Below are positions 37,982 through 50,720 of a stretch of DNA of 64,000 nt, piece by piece (positions within the stretch are counted from its first letter, which is position 1; the number at the start of each line of letters is the position of its first letter). This DNA is from Euwallacea fornicatus (lineage: Eukaryota > Arthropoda > Insecta > Coleoptera > Curculionidae), in the NCBI RefSeq assembly GCF_040115645.1, contig NC_089553.1:124001-188000 (forward strand). The letters are read 5' to 3'. The notes under the pieces were generated by a model that was given only the letters and a program-made list of their open reading frames with translations, had not been told where the DNA came from and searched no databases. Both the position numbers and the translations under genes were made by a program.

Positions 37982-38382
37982 TTATATTTGGTGACACCCT
38001 CGACTCATCCTCTCAACATACATTTCATACAATAATTTGTTTATATTGAAATAATGAGGATTTTGAGATTCATTGAGATCAGGACAATACTGAGATTGGG
38101 GGCTGTAGTTCCACTCAATGCTTTGCTCAGAGCCACTGGGTGATTCAGGAAGGGGAAGAGATTGGCCATTAAGCTGGCCCCATGGAGGATTGGGGCCCAT
38201 GTGAGCGTTTGGGTCTGTGAGCATGTTATTTATATGGAGGTTGTTAATTCTTTTCGACAGAGGCATGAACTCTGTTTCGTCCTGAAAGCTGCGAGTACGT
38301 TTCCTGCAAAAATGTATGTTTTGCAATGTGAAAGAAATGTTGTGAGATAATGTTTATTTGAAACTTACCTATTTTGAGTCAT
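37982..38382 (-). CDS. Small unnamed protein with Arg/Ser start and conserved-looking C-terminus
   Basis: Two exons, 38382-38369 (MTQN plus two bases) and 38303-37982, join across a 65-base intron in phase 2 to give 111 residues. The N-terminus RKRTRSFQDETEFMPLSKRI is basic with nuclear-localisation character. The middle is Pro/Ser/Gly-rich (PLPESPSGSEQSIEW). The C-terminus (DLNESQNPHYFNINKLLYEM, then YVERMSRG) looks like a helical, conserved segment. ATG, donor, acceptor, phase and an uninterrupted frame support a real gene. I do not recognise the family. It is in the same orientation as the RS-rich gene but has its own start and stop, and it is divergent from CARM1 about 1.3 kb away. Confidence 0.65.
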
Positions 38383-39704
38383 GATTCGAGAAGGTTTAGT
38401 CAAGTATTAAGTTAAGTGAAAAGGCTTTATTTCTTTCTTTTTTTTTATTTATTAGAAACTAGTTAATTTAACGAAACACTGTCAGAACCATATGAAATGA
38501 AATGAAGAAGAATAAAAATTGTGACATTCGCCAAGCTGCCAAATCAAGTTTTAATAAGGGTTTAAATGAATTGCACCTGAATGAAGAAATATAGCAACAC
38601 TGCCGGTGCTTGGTCATTTTATACATTAAAGATCTGGTTCTAGTATTAAATGGATGAATTTTGATGAATATTTATTTATATAAAATTAGGAGAAGTGTTG
38701 CTAAATAGCTAAAAACGCTGATATTTTAACGCTTTCTTGAGTTTTCTTTAATGATAACCCTTTATTGTTTTATATACAATCACGTTGAAAGATAGACACG
38801 TCAAAAGAGTTAAAAAGTAAAAGAAAATATTAAGAAATACCATGAAATAACATCAATGAAAAACTCTAATTCATTCATAATGAAGTTTCATGTGAAATTA
38901 TTTTTTATATAATTATATTCACATGAAAGTGTAAATGTGATAAACACTTTGACTGATAAAAACGTTTTTTTTTTTAACATTTTACATTTAACTTAACTTT
39001 ACAAACTGCGTATGTTTCAATAAGAATGATGTGTAAGAATATTGCTTAACAGGTAGAGGTATATAGGAGGATAAGGAGTTTAAGAAAAATTACCAAGTTT
39101 GTTATATATCATTTTATAAAAGAGTTTCTATCTATAAAATTTTTATGTCATCTGATGCTTATCTTCAATACGTTATTAATTCCAATTAAACTAGAAATCT
39201 TAATATTACATATATAAAAAGTGATAAAATATGAATATGATTAAAAACTCAATTTTATTTCAAAATTTGTGTCAAAAATGAAGTTCTTAAAACAGAGAAA
39301 TACAAATATATCATTAGAGAGTTTTCACAGAAATTATCTTCTATAAAAATTAAAGTTGAATAATAAAAATATAAGTATTCTTAAGTGATATTTGAGATTA
39401 AGTAGAATCGCTCTTGTACCTAACCGATATGCGTTGTTGCCGTTATTACTTTGTGCCTCGTATTTCAATATAAGTTCTACATATTTCCGAGGTCGCCCGA
39501 TTATTTTAACCGGTTTTCCGTATTCCGAACGAACAAAAGCCCTTTTGTCAAGCGATGCGTGCAAATTTGACATATTATTTGCAAAAAAACGTGGGTCATA
39601 GCATGAATTAAAGACATAAATATAAGTTTGAAAGTGTTTCACTGCATTACGTGCGTCCGAATTAGTGATTTAGTGGAATTTAGTGTTCAATTATCATCAT
39701 CGCT
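38383..39704. other. Spacer between the small gene and CARM1
   Basis: This is very AT-rich. A frame at 39334-39642 (-) and the shorter one opposite it have no family resemblance. The promoter and 5'UTR of CARM1 should lie just upstream of 39705. Confidence 0.5.
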
Positions 39705-42700
39705 ATGGCCCCGCGAATCTGGGAAGTTTTGGTGTATTCGGTAAACGAAGAGAACCTTTCAGTCCCCAAATATAATAGGAAAGTGAAACTGAGGGCGGAT
39801 TATGACCCTCAAGGGTTAAGCATAAGCCTCCTGGAAATGGACGAAGTCACAGAACTCCTAGAATTTCCTATAGACGCATACACTGAATGTTGCAAAGTGG
39901 GATTCAAATCCTATTTGTTTACTATTGACAATGAAACTTTACTAGTTAAATTTAATTACAAAGAAGAAGCCAGGGAGTTTTCCTTAGCGATTACGAAAAT
40001 CAAGTCCGGAAAGGATGCCTCAGTGTTCTCAGTAAGAACTGAGGACTCATCTGCAACACAGTATTTTCAGTTTTACGGTTATTTATCCCAACAACAAAAC
40101 ATGTTACAAGACTTTGTAAGGACTTACACGTATCAGAGAGCAATATTAAGTAATTTAGATGATTTTAAAGACAAAGTAGTATTAGATGTAGGTGCGGGCT
40201 CTGGTATTTTATCCTTTTTTGCTGCTCAAGCAGGTGCTAAACGTATTTATGCTGTTGAAGCCTCCACGATGGCTCACTATGCCCAGAAGCTAGTTGATAC
40301 CAATAATTATTCTAATATTATTAAAGTATTACCAGGTAAGTGTTAATAAAACCATTATGATACTGTAATGTTGGAAAATTTATTTAAAATAATAGTCAAG
40401 AGGAAAATTAGTAGACATGACAATTTTGCTTAATAGAGTATCTAAAGGAGAGTTTAAACAGTAAATGATCATATCACTTTAGAGGTGATATAAAATACAA
40501 ATATAAGAATCAAATTTTTATCTGGGATTAAGTAACACTTCTATTCAGAAAATTACTTCTTGGCAAATATTTTTTAATTGCATAAGGTGCAATGCCATGA
40601 ACACAACACCTGTGTGTAGAGGACCTCACAACAAATAAATTTTTCATAAGAATTTATTTTATGCTTATGATTGCTCTAATACTAACATCAAAAAATTTCT
40701 TAAACAATTTTAAATAAAAAGTTTTATTAGAAATATCTCAAGATAAAACAACCAAATTTTTAAAATACATTTCTTTTGCTGACATCTTCAGTTAATACAA
40801 ACTTGAAGTACCTGGCAACTTAAGAAGAAATGGCTTAGTAGTGAGTCACCCTTGAAAATGCATGATTTTTTTAACTAAAATCCTTCTAAAAAGCAAATTT
40901 ATTACATCACATACAGATTTTTAAAGCATAGTTACATAGATGGAAGATTTTAAGGACTGGAGTGCTGCACAAGATTCAACTTAATAATACTTCAACTGTA
41001 GGTGTTCAAAAAGAAAAGAAAAGAAGATTTAAATTGAACTTGAATTCTCTGTATAATTTAGAGCTTTGAAAAAAATAAATCTCATTTGTTATCCTTTGAT
41101 TTCTTTATGCTCAAAAAGTTAATACTGTTTTTTAATTATTTTGTCAAATGTCATGGGATTGCCTTTTCTTTACAAGGCTTAGTATATTGTTTTCCATTTA
41201 GGAGTTGTGAACCTTATTCGTGATAAGCAATTATTAAATTTTAACACATGTGTATTCATCACAAAAATTATAAAGAAAATCATGAAAACTTCAACAATTT
41301 TATAGGTAAAATAGAGGAAGTGGAGCTTCCAGAAAAAGTAGATATAATAATCTCTGAACCGATGGGATACATGTTGTACAACGAACGAATGTTAGAATCA
41401 TACCTCAACGCCAAACGGTGGCTAGTTCCAGGGGGTAAAATGTACCCCACAAGAGGCGATTTGCATGTGGTCCCCTTCACGGATGACGCCCTTTATATGG
41501 AGCAGTACAGCAAAGCCAATTTCTGGTTTCAAACCTGTTTTCACGGCGTTAATTTGGCGGCTATACAAAATTACGCTGTAAAGGAATATTTTAGGTGATT
41601 TTAAATTACTTGAATCTGAGGATTTATATATAAAAGTGTGTGATTTTAGGCAACCAATAGTAGATACTTTCGACGTGAGAATTTGCATGAGCAAAAGCGT
41701 TAGGCATGTAGTGGATTTTCTGGAAGCAGACGAGACAGATTTACACCAAATAGATATTCCTCTGGAGTTTCATATATTAGAGTCAGGCACTTGCCATGGA
41801 CTAGCGTTTTGGTTCGATGTAGCTTTTATCGGTTCTCAACAAACTATTTGGCTCAGTACCGCCCCAACTGAACCTCTTACTCACTGGTATAATAAATTCG
41901 ATTCCTCTAAATTAAATTGTTTTAATGTTGCTCTATAGGTATCAAGTACGTTGCCTATTAGAGCAGCCCTTACTGTTAAAGCAGGGACAAGTTTTAACAG
42001 GATCTGTGATGTTGGTAGCAAATAAAAGACAAAGTTATGACGTAACCATAGAGTTGACAGTAGAAGGGACTGCACAAACTTCAAGGAATACACTGGACCT
42101 TAAAAATCCTTATTTTAGGTACACTGGGGCTCCTGTACAGCCTCCTCCAGGTAAGTTGTTTGTATAATTTGAATTGGTGTTGATTCCTTTTTCTTCAGGC
42201 GTTTCAAGTGTGTCTCCCAGCGAAACCTACTGGAGTCAGTTGGACGCCCAAGGGGTGCGTAATGCTGTAAACATGGTCAATGGCATGTCAGTGAACGGTC
42301 TTGGAGAGGTTTCCATGGACACAACCCAGACTTTAATCAACAATAATCTAATGGCTAATAATCTTATAGCTTTAGTGGACCCTGCCCACATGGATCAGGC
42401 TGCGCCTAATATCCATCCAGGATGTATTCCAAGCACAGGCAGAGGTGAGTAAAAAATATTGTGCATCTTGAAATTCTGAAAGAAGTAATACCAGAAAATA
42501 AATACACATATTCAAACATCTCAACCATCAATTTAACAATTATATGGTTTTCTGAAAAGAACCAGAAGCTTATGTTATACGTAATTCATTATTTTGACCT
42601 ATTCAATTAGGTTTAAAAATCGAATTAGGGGATTTCACAAATTCCTAAATTACTTTATGTTACGTGCTATATATTAGTCGACTTGCTTTTTTGTTTTCTT

Positions 42701-42990
42701 TTCCTGAAACATTTTGTATAATATATTTTTTTCAGTTCATATTTATTAATTATTCTTTACGAAAAATTAACAAATCAGTTATCTTCACAGGTCGAGTAGC
42801 AGCCAGTCCCACATCAACTCATACAGCTCAGTTGATAGGAGGAGCAATCTCTCCTTCGTTGTTCACTTCGCCGGCCGGAGCCCCTCAGCAGCCTCTCGTA
42901 ATGACGAATTACCCAGTGGCCCAAAACCTGATGATTGGCGACTACGTGAAGCCGGGCAATGGCGTCGTATCCGCGGTTTACAGGCAGTAG
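39705..42990 (+). CDS. Art4: Type I arginine methyltransferase CARM1 / Art4
   Basis: Seven exons join in phase: 39705-40335, 41306-41594, 41650-41886, 41939-42150, 42199-42444 and 42791-42990 (the first contains the entire N-terminus, so six splice-joined segments are listed). They give 604 residues (human CARM1 608). Residues 1 to about 105 are the N-terminal PH-like domain. Motif I is VLDVGAGSGILSFFAAQAG at about 159-177, with the acidic SAM-binding residue in YAVEAS. The double-E loop is SEPMGYMLYNERMLESY, and the THW loop is EPLTHWYQ across a splice. The C-terminal tail (QTLINNNLMANNLIALVDP, then QQPLVMTNYPVAQNLMIGDY) is that of the CARM1 coactivator region. The enzyme makes asymmetric dimethylarginine on histone H3 (R17, R26) and on splicing and transcription factors; in flies it assists ecdysone-receptor transcription. 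All catalytic motifs are intact. Confidence 0.94.
40336..41305. other. First CARM1 intron
   Basis: This 970-base AT-rich intron has no recognisable element or exon. Confidence 0.6.
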
Positions 42991-44486
42991 TTTTAGTCAG
43001 TATGTAGTAGTGCATATGGTGGTAGTTGTAAAGGCAGCGTTAATGCTCAATAATTTTTTAAGGCGTTCGAGGTGGATTTAAATAATTATATCTTGCCGTT
43101 ATTGAATTCACGTTGAAAACTACGCAATTCATTTTGAATCGTAACAATTTCATTGGTGGCAGATAATATTGCAAATAGATCTGGCGGTCGTACATCGGGG
43201 AGCTTTTATTTTAGTTGGTAGCGTCCTAAGTTATAGTAGTGTGTTAGATTAAGCTACGTCTCGCCTTATGGAACGCAGTTAGCGGTTTAAGTTTTGCGTC
43301 ACTTTTTAGATTAGGCGGAAAGGGTGGTTAGTTTAGATTTAGATGAGATTGGGATATTTTCGCCCTGTTCTCTAATATGTTTAAATTGTCGCTAAACACG
43401 ACGTGTTTAGCGCTTAAAAAGTTTAACAAATTTCACGTTTACTGCAAGATTAAAAAGCGTAACAAATATTTGGCGGATACCAAGTTGTGTATATATTTAG
43501 AATAGCGTTGGAAAGTTAGAATCAAATTTTATTGAAGTTTTCACTATGACATTTGAAAATTTGTTTAATGCGGTTAAATAAAACCAAATTTACTTTGTCA
43601 GTGTAGAAAAGTAACTTTATCGCAGTCATTACGAAACAAACACTCGGTGTTTGAATGTAATCTCTCCCAATTCCAAGTCAGTGCGGCAACGTACACTTTT
43701 TCATACGCGTATCATTTTTCAACAAGTAAAGACAGATGCTTCCTGCATGAATTGGGAACAATAGTTTTTATAATTTTGATAAACAACGTGAGTTTACTTA
43801 AGATTTCTTCATCGTACAGAAAAATTGGAAAACAAAAAACATGTATCAAAAATTCATGTCATATACAAAATCCAACTCGTTGTAAATTTCTTTAAAAAAT
43901 CATAAACATTCTAAACTAAAAAAACTGCTTTTATTTCCGTGTATTTTTTATATGAACAATAAAACCTATCTATGCTCACATGAGGAAGATAGGCTAGAAT
44001 AAAATAAGAAAAAACATAAATTATATGTACAAAAAATACAGCCCGAGTTCGGAAAAAAGTACGTTACATAATGAGGTGGAAAACGTCACCGTAGCAGAGG
44101 TGTGCATCATAAAAGGACGAAAAGTAAAGTTTTCTGATCAGAACAAGAAGATATACAGCTTGAATAAATTGCGGCAAAGTAACTCAATTAATTTCTCCCT
44201 TGATAAATTTTCTGGCGGTTTAGACTTGACTTTGAGGGAGTGATTGCTTTATACCTAGCGTACTGACTCAATTATTTGAGGTTCAGTGAGTTTCTCAATA
44301 ATTTTTTGGAGAACAGGGTAGAAACATCTTCGAATCTTCCAAAAACCTCCCCGACCCTCACATTTCCCCTTAATAAAACACATCACCCTATTAAATTTGT
44401 GTTTCCGGATCATAGACCAGTACCTGCGTTTTCCTTTTTACTGTGTGATTTTAATCTAAGTTATTAGATGTAAGTGCACTCGTATA
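42991..44486. other. CARM1 3' flank with an unexplained small frame
   Basis: This probably contains the CARM1 3'UTR. A 72-codon frame at 44025-44243 (+), ending GGLDLTLRE, is richer in charged residues than random AT-rich sequence would give. It matches nothing I know and has no evident promoter or partner exon, so I do not call it a gene. Confidence 0.4.
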
Positions 44487-45158
44487 CGAGGTGTCTTATT
44501 TAGGTCTGCCCTCTATCTCCAAAACGGTAAGAGTCCAAAATCAGTAAATTGAGGAGTAGGTTGTTATTTTTGAAGATTTTTAATCTGCCGTTAATGGAGT
44601 TGTCAAATGGTTTTTGGTTTCTAAGATTTTACGAAAAATGTAAATATTCAAAAACAGCCGATCTTTTTTTTTTTAATACCAATCGGCCATTTTTACTTTA
44701 TTCATCAAGATTTTATTCATACAGTAAAAAATCCATGTAACATATGAGTGTTTTTTCTGTTTTTAGCTACCTGGTCTTCCTGATAGAACTCTAATAGATT
44801 TGGCGAAATATGAAAGACCCAGTTTAGAACAAAACATAAAAAAATAGACTATTTCAAAAATACAATAATTTATAAACTCGTTAATGATTTATTGATATTT
44901 TGGAAAGAAAAGAATTAAGTTAAATCACTTAAGACCAAATATTTCAAAAAATATACTGAACTTCTTTTAATCAAATTAAGTCTTTGAAAATTTTGATATT
45001 TTTTGTTAAATCTTTAAAAACCAAAAAACAATTTGGCAACGTCGTTTACGTGTAGCCAAATTGTTGTTGTTGCGGCATTAAAAGTCTCCAAAAATGGAAT
45101 TTTTTACTTACAGCATTTTAAAGATAACAAGAGTGTGCGCACGTAATAAGACACCCTG
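44487..45158. mobile_element. Non-autonomous MITE-like element
   Basis: The ends are short inverted repeats. CGAGGTGTCTTATT is at the left and the complement of CAGGGTGTCTTATT is at the right, each next to a TA. The 672-base interior has no transposase and only partial similarity between its two flanks. TA flanks and the GTGTCTTATT-type terminus suggest a Tc1/mariner-mobilised derivative. The short repeat length limits confidence. Confidence 0.5.
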
Positions 45159-46682
45159 TAGAATTCACACGAGGTAATAATAACAATAATAATAATAATA
45201 ATTACCTTCCGTCGCATAAGCTAGGTCCGTATTACACGCCGCAACAATAATTTCGGACGTTTAATCTTAAGGCCTGTTTGTTATGAGTGAGTCGAGACCC
45301 GTGGCTTTTTAGCGCTAAGTAAGACTGATTTCGGCGGATTCGCACACAACCCCTCCGCATCACTTCAAGATAGTCCGAGATTTATTAATCAGGGCCCCTT
45401 ATAAGGGCCTATAGAGGGCAAGAAAGAATTATTGTGATTTTTTTCAGAAAAAAATCCTTATTAATATGCATAATAAACTTATTGATTTTGTAATTTTTGC
45501 CTTAATTTGGGTTCAAGCTAATTAGAACGAGTCATGCTAATTTTATATTTTTAAGCAATTTGCAGCTGTATATTGTGAAATTGTAATTTTATCGAACGCA
45601 ATTATGGTCAGTAGTCAATTTTGCGATTGTGTGCTATGATTTTAATTGAGTACAGGAATTAAGAATATTTGTGTATATTTTGATTTTAACTATTTATGTA
45701 AGTTCGCTGAATGTACAAGTGTGTGTAGTTCGTGATTGTCGGCTAATACATCATTCTGATAACGTACAAACAGAGGTTTTATTATTTGTTTATGTAAAAA
45801 CCCAAAAAGACTTATTCTTAAGGCTTTTAGTTAAAAATGACAAATAAACGTCTACCTCAGTGGTCTTAATTTTTAATCACGTTAGCATTTATTCTTTGAA
45901 CAACATAGGGGAGAGGAATATTAAAAAACTGATTTCTTTTCATTCTTGACTCGATTTAGATGTATATATTCAAATTTTGGATAGTAAGTAAAAAAGAAAA
46001 ACGTTACTGTAATTGCGATTTGAAGACTTAAACGCTCAGAGAGTCGTTTAAAGGTTACTCTTCTTGCTAATTCGTTGAATCGCGTCCATTTTCACAAAAG
46101 TAAAAATTCAAATTCAATATTGTGGTATAAAATTCATACTTCTTCATTTAATACATTCTCTGTCATCCACAAATAACATTAAGTATCTTAAAGCCAAATA
46201 AGGAATCAATTGGTCATGAACATACTATCTTGTCAATAATGAAATTCACAGTTCCTGCTAAAGTTAGCAAACATAATTTTCCCTTAATATTGACACGTGT
46301 TTTTTTTTGTTTTCATATCTATTGTATAGATTCCTTGAAAAACAAAATATTAACTGAAAAAATGGGATGATTATGCAAGCAGATCAATTTCTCTATATCC
46401 GAATTGAATTAGAACATAAATAAAATTAATATGTAGTAAACAAGTTCTTTAATAAAACTATATTATAGGAATATACAAAACAGTTTTGAAATTAAAAAAA
46501 TTTTAAATGCAGATAAGAGGAACATACATTTTACTATCACATATATTTCAATCAATGTATTCAATGACTTCTGATCTTTCAATTTCTTTTTTAAGCACAT
46601 ATACGTAATTTTAGAACAAGTTTTACTTGTTCTAACAATATTTGTAATAGTGATATTTCTAAATGTCAGGGGTCATCATCCC
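45159..46682. other. Spacer between the MITE-like element and UMPS
   Basis: It holds an AAT microsatellite at 45177-45203 and a GC-richer patch at about 45225-45425 with a small palindrome (GGCCCCTTATAAGGGCC). The part nearest 46683 should be the UMPS 3'UTR. No gene was seen. Confidence 0.5.
45177..45203. repeat. AAT trinucleotide microsatellite
   Basis: About eight to nine consecutive AAT/ATA units are seen directly. Confidence 0.85.
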
Positions 46683-48273
46683 TCAACATTCCATTCGTTT
46701 GATATAACTCTGCCATAATAAGTCCCTGTAATTTTTGGCTGCAACCACTGGATCTTTAGCCTCTGTAATACCACGCCCAACAACCGCAATATCAGCACCT
46801 TTTTCTACCACTACATATTCTGGTGAGTTGTATCTTTGACCCAATGTATCACCTTTGTCCCCAACTTTTACCCCAGGGGTCAATTGTATCATTCCTGGGT
46901 GATCCAAAAATAACTGATTTTGGCACACAATTCCTGCTACAAGATCAGGGAATTCACTGGCAAGTTCAAGGGTGGCTTTTGTGTATGTGTCGGTTATAAG
47001 GCTCTCTGATGCACTTGTTTCAGCAAGAAGGAATACACCTGTTTCTTTAGCGCTTTCAATGCCTTGAATTGCATCAAGCACACCTTTTCCAAATAGTGAA
47101 TGCACTGTTACTAACCCTGCCCAAGAAGATATTTTATAAAGGCCTTTGCTGTATTGTAAAGCAACTGTGTTACCAATATCAGCAAATTTCCTGTCTTCAA
47201 AGAGGATAAAATTATGACGTTGAGCTATCTCTTTCAAAGGTTTAAGAAAATTTTCATTAAAATCTTCAATGATATCTATATGAGTTTTTAAAACACAAAT
47301 ATATGGTCCTACTTGTTCAGCTAAGTTTAAGATCTTTGTTGAGTCAGTTAAATCAGCAGCTAAACACAGAGTTGTTTGCTTGGTAGCCATGATTTGAAAC
47401 AACTTGGAAGCAACAGGGTTTTTAGCCAAACTTGCCCTTTCCAAAAATGACATTTTTACTCTGTTAGGTATTTTTGTCATGGTTGCCCGAGTTACTTGAT
47501 TATCATTAATGTAGTGAGCCACTGTTTGAACCATTGCTTCATCAATACATTTGGCTTCGAACAAATATTCAACTAACTGACTTAATGTCAGTAATGCATG
47601 CATTGTAATCCCTTGATTTTGCAACAAATTTGCACCTCCTTGTTCTCGGTTTAAAAATATAATGGCGTCTTTACATTTTAATCCTGAAACAATACAATAG
47701 AGCAATCATTAATTTCCTAGAAATATTCTGATTTCTAGAATGTTGAGAGTTTTTGAATAGTATATAACATCCTTACCTTCATCCTGAAGATCTTTAACCA
47801 TCTCCAATATACTGCTTCCAGAGTTAACAACATCTTCAACAATAACACATCGGTCCCCAGTGTGAAACACACCTTCAATTAATTTTTGTGATCCATGGCA
47901 TTTTTGTTCTTGTCTCCTCATTACCATAGGAATAGAGGTCTGTAAAGATATTGCTGTCGCTACTGGTAAGGCAGTATATGGAACTCCACATAGTACATCT
48001 ACATCTATTCCTTTCATTTTTTCAAGGAGCAAGTTTGCCAGAGTTTTCTAAATCAAAAGTGCAATTAGTTAGTTTAAGGCATTGTCTAAATGAGCATAAA
48101 GGGTCTACAAAAACAATTGTACTTACCGTAATATCCGGATAACTGATCAATATACGCAAATCGATATAAATAGGGGTCGCAAACCCCAACTTGGTTTTAA
48201 ATTCACCGAATTTAACAGCATTAATGTTAAATAATTTCACTGCAAAAGCTTTTAGGTCTAGGTGGTCAGACAT
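46683..48273 (-). CDS. UMPS: Bifunctional UMP synthase (OPRT + OMP decarboxylase)
   Basis: Three exons, 48273-48127, 48047-47777 and 47683-46683 (phases 0 and 1), give 472 residues (human 480). About residues 1-205 are orotate phosphoribosyltransferase (CGVPYTALPVATA, MVMRRQEQKCHG, REQGGANLL). About 225-472 are OMP decarboxylase, with LKTHIDII, the catalytic FEDRKFADIGNT (near 301-312), LTPGVKVGDKGD and VVGRGI all intact. Together these catalyse the last two steps of de novo UMP synthesis (orotate to OMP to UMP) in the cytosol; the fly gene is rudimentary-like. The PRPP-binding loop reads IVEDVVNSGSS, with Asn at about residue 124 where Thr is usual. A separate OPRT-only relative lies about 8 kb away. 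The ATG at 48273 is preferred over upstream TTG. The gene is convergent with CARM1. Confidence 0.95.
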
Positions 48274-49914
48274 GTTAATTATCAACAAATTCAAAGCAAA
48301 AATATGAGCGGAAAGTACTAATTCTAGTGGCGAGGATAATTCAAATTAAAAAAGATATTTCAACGTTCTGTAAACAGAAAAGTGAGGTTAGAATTTTCTG
48401 ATCATTTATGTATTTTTGAAGCTGTGTTGCCACAAAGTAAACGTGACGAAAATTTCGAAGAGCGGCAAAGATGCGTATTGCGCGGCCCAATCATTTTTTT
48501 GTTTAAATAACCTGCTTTTCGTAAAGATATAGACACAATTTGCATCCTAAACGTAATAAATTAACATTCGGACGACAATTACACAGCAATAATAGTTTCC
48601 CTTTCGATTTAGCCTTATCTAAACTATTACTGTGTTAATGTGCTATTTTGGGTTTTTGCAAGCCTAAAACTAACAATATATTTTTTACTATTGGAATACG
48701 ACTATATTGAATCTAAAAATACATAAAGCTTTTAACTCAATCACAAGCATTTCTGTTAAAAGGAAACACACACAGCTGTAACAAAATATTAAAAATAACA
48801 ACGCAGACTTACACATACAACACGATCACATCGCGAACATTATAACTTATAAAATAACATAATCATAACAAAAATGAATACAAAATCGGATAGAAAAATC
48901 TGCTTATGGAAGAGCCTGTTATAGATAACCTATATATTATAGGAAAATTATTATTATTATTGCAAATTTTAGAATTTCCTTACTTGCTTCAATTTACTCT
49001 TTCGCAGATAGTAAAGACACAATTGATCATTCCAAACACCAGTTTTAACATCATTATCACTAGAGCTAATTATAACAATAAGGGAACTGAATTATCTTTG
49101 GTTTTGGTTCATTCAATAGTGACGCAAAGGTTTTAAAAAATATTTTATATAGATTGTAAAAGCAGTTGCGAAATGTAAGGTATAAGAGCAGGACGAACAT
49201 TTAATCGCGCTAAAGTTGAGCATATTTCCTCAACGTCTTATAGCAAATAATGTCAAGGTCCTTTAATCCGTATCATCTTCATTAAAGATTTACCTGAAGA
49301 CCATTTATAGCCTCAAAAAAGCCTTTTACAGCGTACTACCATCTACACCTACATATACCAAAGTATGTACTTCATCATGTATCACAATATATAATAATAT
49401 AAAAGCTGAGGTAGTCATATACTTAGTAGATTTTTAAATGCTCTTAAGCTTAAAATTTATCTTTAAGAAACATTGTTGTACTCAGTTTTGCTACGCCTCT
49501 ACCTAAAGCAGGAAAAGAGATATGCGATCGCCCTGTACATTTTTCTCGTGCCTTACTAACAATACTTCTCGTTGATTATATAAATTCCACTGTCTAATAC
49601 ACTAATATCACCGAACGCTTGCGCTTATTATAGCCAAAAACGAATTTAGATTAAGTCTAATTTTTTGTATACCATATTTACATCCAATAACTATTTGTCT
49701 TCTTTTATCACAGCCCAAAATGTTTACTTTTTACGCAACCTCCTCCATTTTTTATAAAATAATTTTGGAGCTATTAAACAGTAGAATTTTAGCTATAAAC
49801 TATTCATAATGTAGAGCTCACGATTAATGATGATTTGAGTCAAAATAAAGACACCAAAAATTCCCAGCGACTCAATTTCAAATCAAGACTTTCTAAACTG
49901 AAACGAAGCGGATA
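48274..49914. other. Upstream region of UMPS, no other gene
   Basis: The UMPS promoter should lie close to 48274. The rest is AT-rich. A 76-codon hydrophobic frame at 48906-49136 (+) has no family resemblance and is not called. Confidence 0.5.
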
Positions 49915-49916
49915 TA

Positions 49917-50714
49917 CAGAATAATTTAAATTTGCTGTTCACTATAGAGATCTAGAAATCTATTAAAGAGACGAGGTTGTTTAAATTGGGGCAAAAGTGC
50001 GCAGTTTTGAGCTTTACTAAATGCCGTTTTAAAATTTGGAAGATACTTGAAAAAAACTTAATTTCCATAAATGCCCTTTTTTTTAAGTTATTTGAAGAGA
50101 TTTTTTAAAATGAATTTAACTTCCTCACAAGTACTCTTGTTCCTTTATAAGATGGCGTCATTAGATTTTGAATACAATGTTTCGGAAATTGAGAATCATT
50201 ATCAATGCATTTTTTAAAACATGGAACTGAATTGTTGTACGTTATGTCTGAGTAGAGCTTCATTATTTTATTTATTAGAAATGTATTTTGCACTCTTACG
50301 TTTGTTTTTACTACAAGTGTGATACATCATTTAATTCAGAAAATCAAAGACTTTCTAAAAATATAATAAAAAATTTCAGGTCTGCATTTAGATAAATGAA
50401 GTTTACGATAATTCCCAAATTCCGAAACATTAGATATAAAATCTAATAACACCATTTTATAAAGGAACAAAAGTGCTCACAAATAAATAATATTCATTTT
50501 AAAAAATCTCTTTAAATAAGTTAAAAAAAATTAAAGACATTTGTGGAAATTTCGTTTTTTTTTCGATAATACTTGGAAGTAATGGGAATATTAGAAATTT
50601 TAAAACGGCATTTAACAAAGTTCGAAAATAGATAACTTTGTCCTAATTAAACAACTTGATATTTTTTTGGATTTTCGAGATCCCAATGGTCAGTAGTGAA
50701 TTTAAATTACGCTG
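49917..50714. mobile_element. Foldback (long inverted-repeat) element
   Basis: The two halves are inverted copies of about 280-300 bases around a loop of about 220 bases. Matching landmarks on opposite strands include TGCCGTTTTAAAATTT, GAGATTTTTTAAAATGAAT, TTGTTCCTTTATAA and AATGTTTCGGAA. The outermost bases are CAGAATAATTTAAATT at the left against CAGCGTAATTTAAATT on the other strand, each next to TA. The arms match along almost all their length, at roughly three quarters identity by eye. No coding sequence lies inside. It resembles a Tc1/mariner-type foldback or MITE. If transcribed, it would fold into a long imperfect hairpin. Confidence 0.8.
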
Positions 50715-50720
50715 TATATA

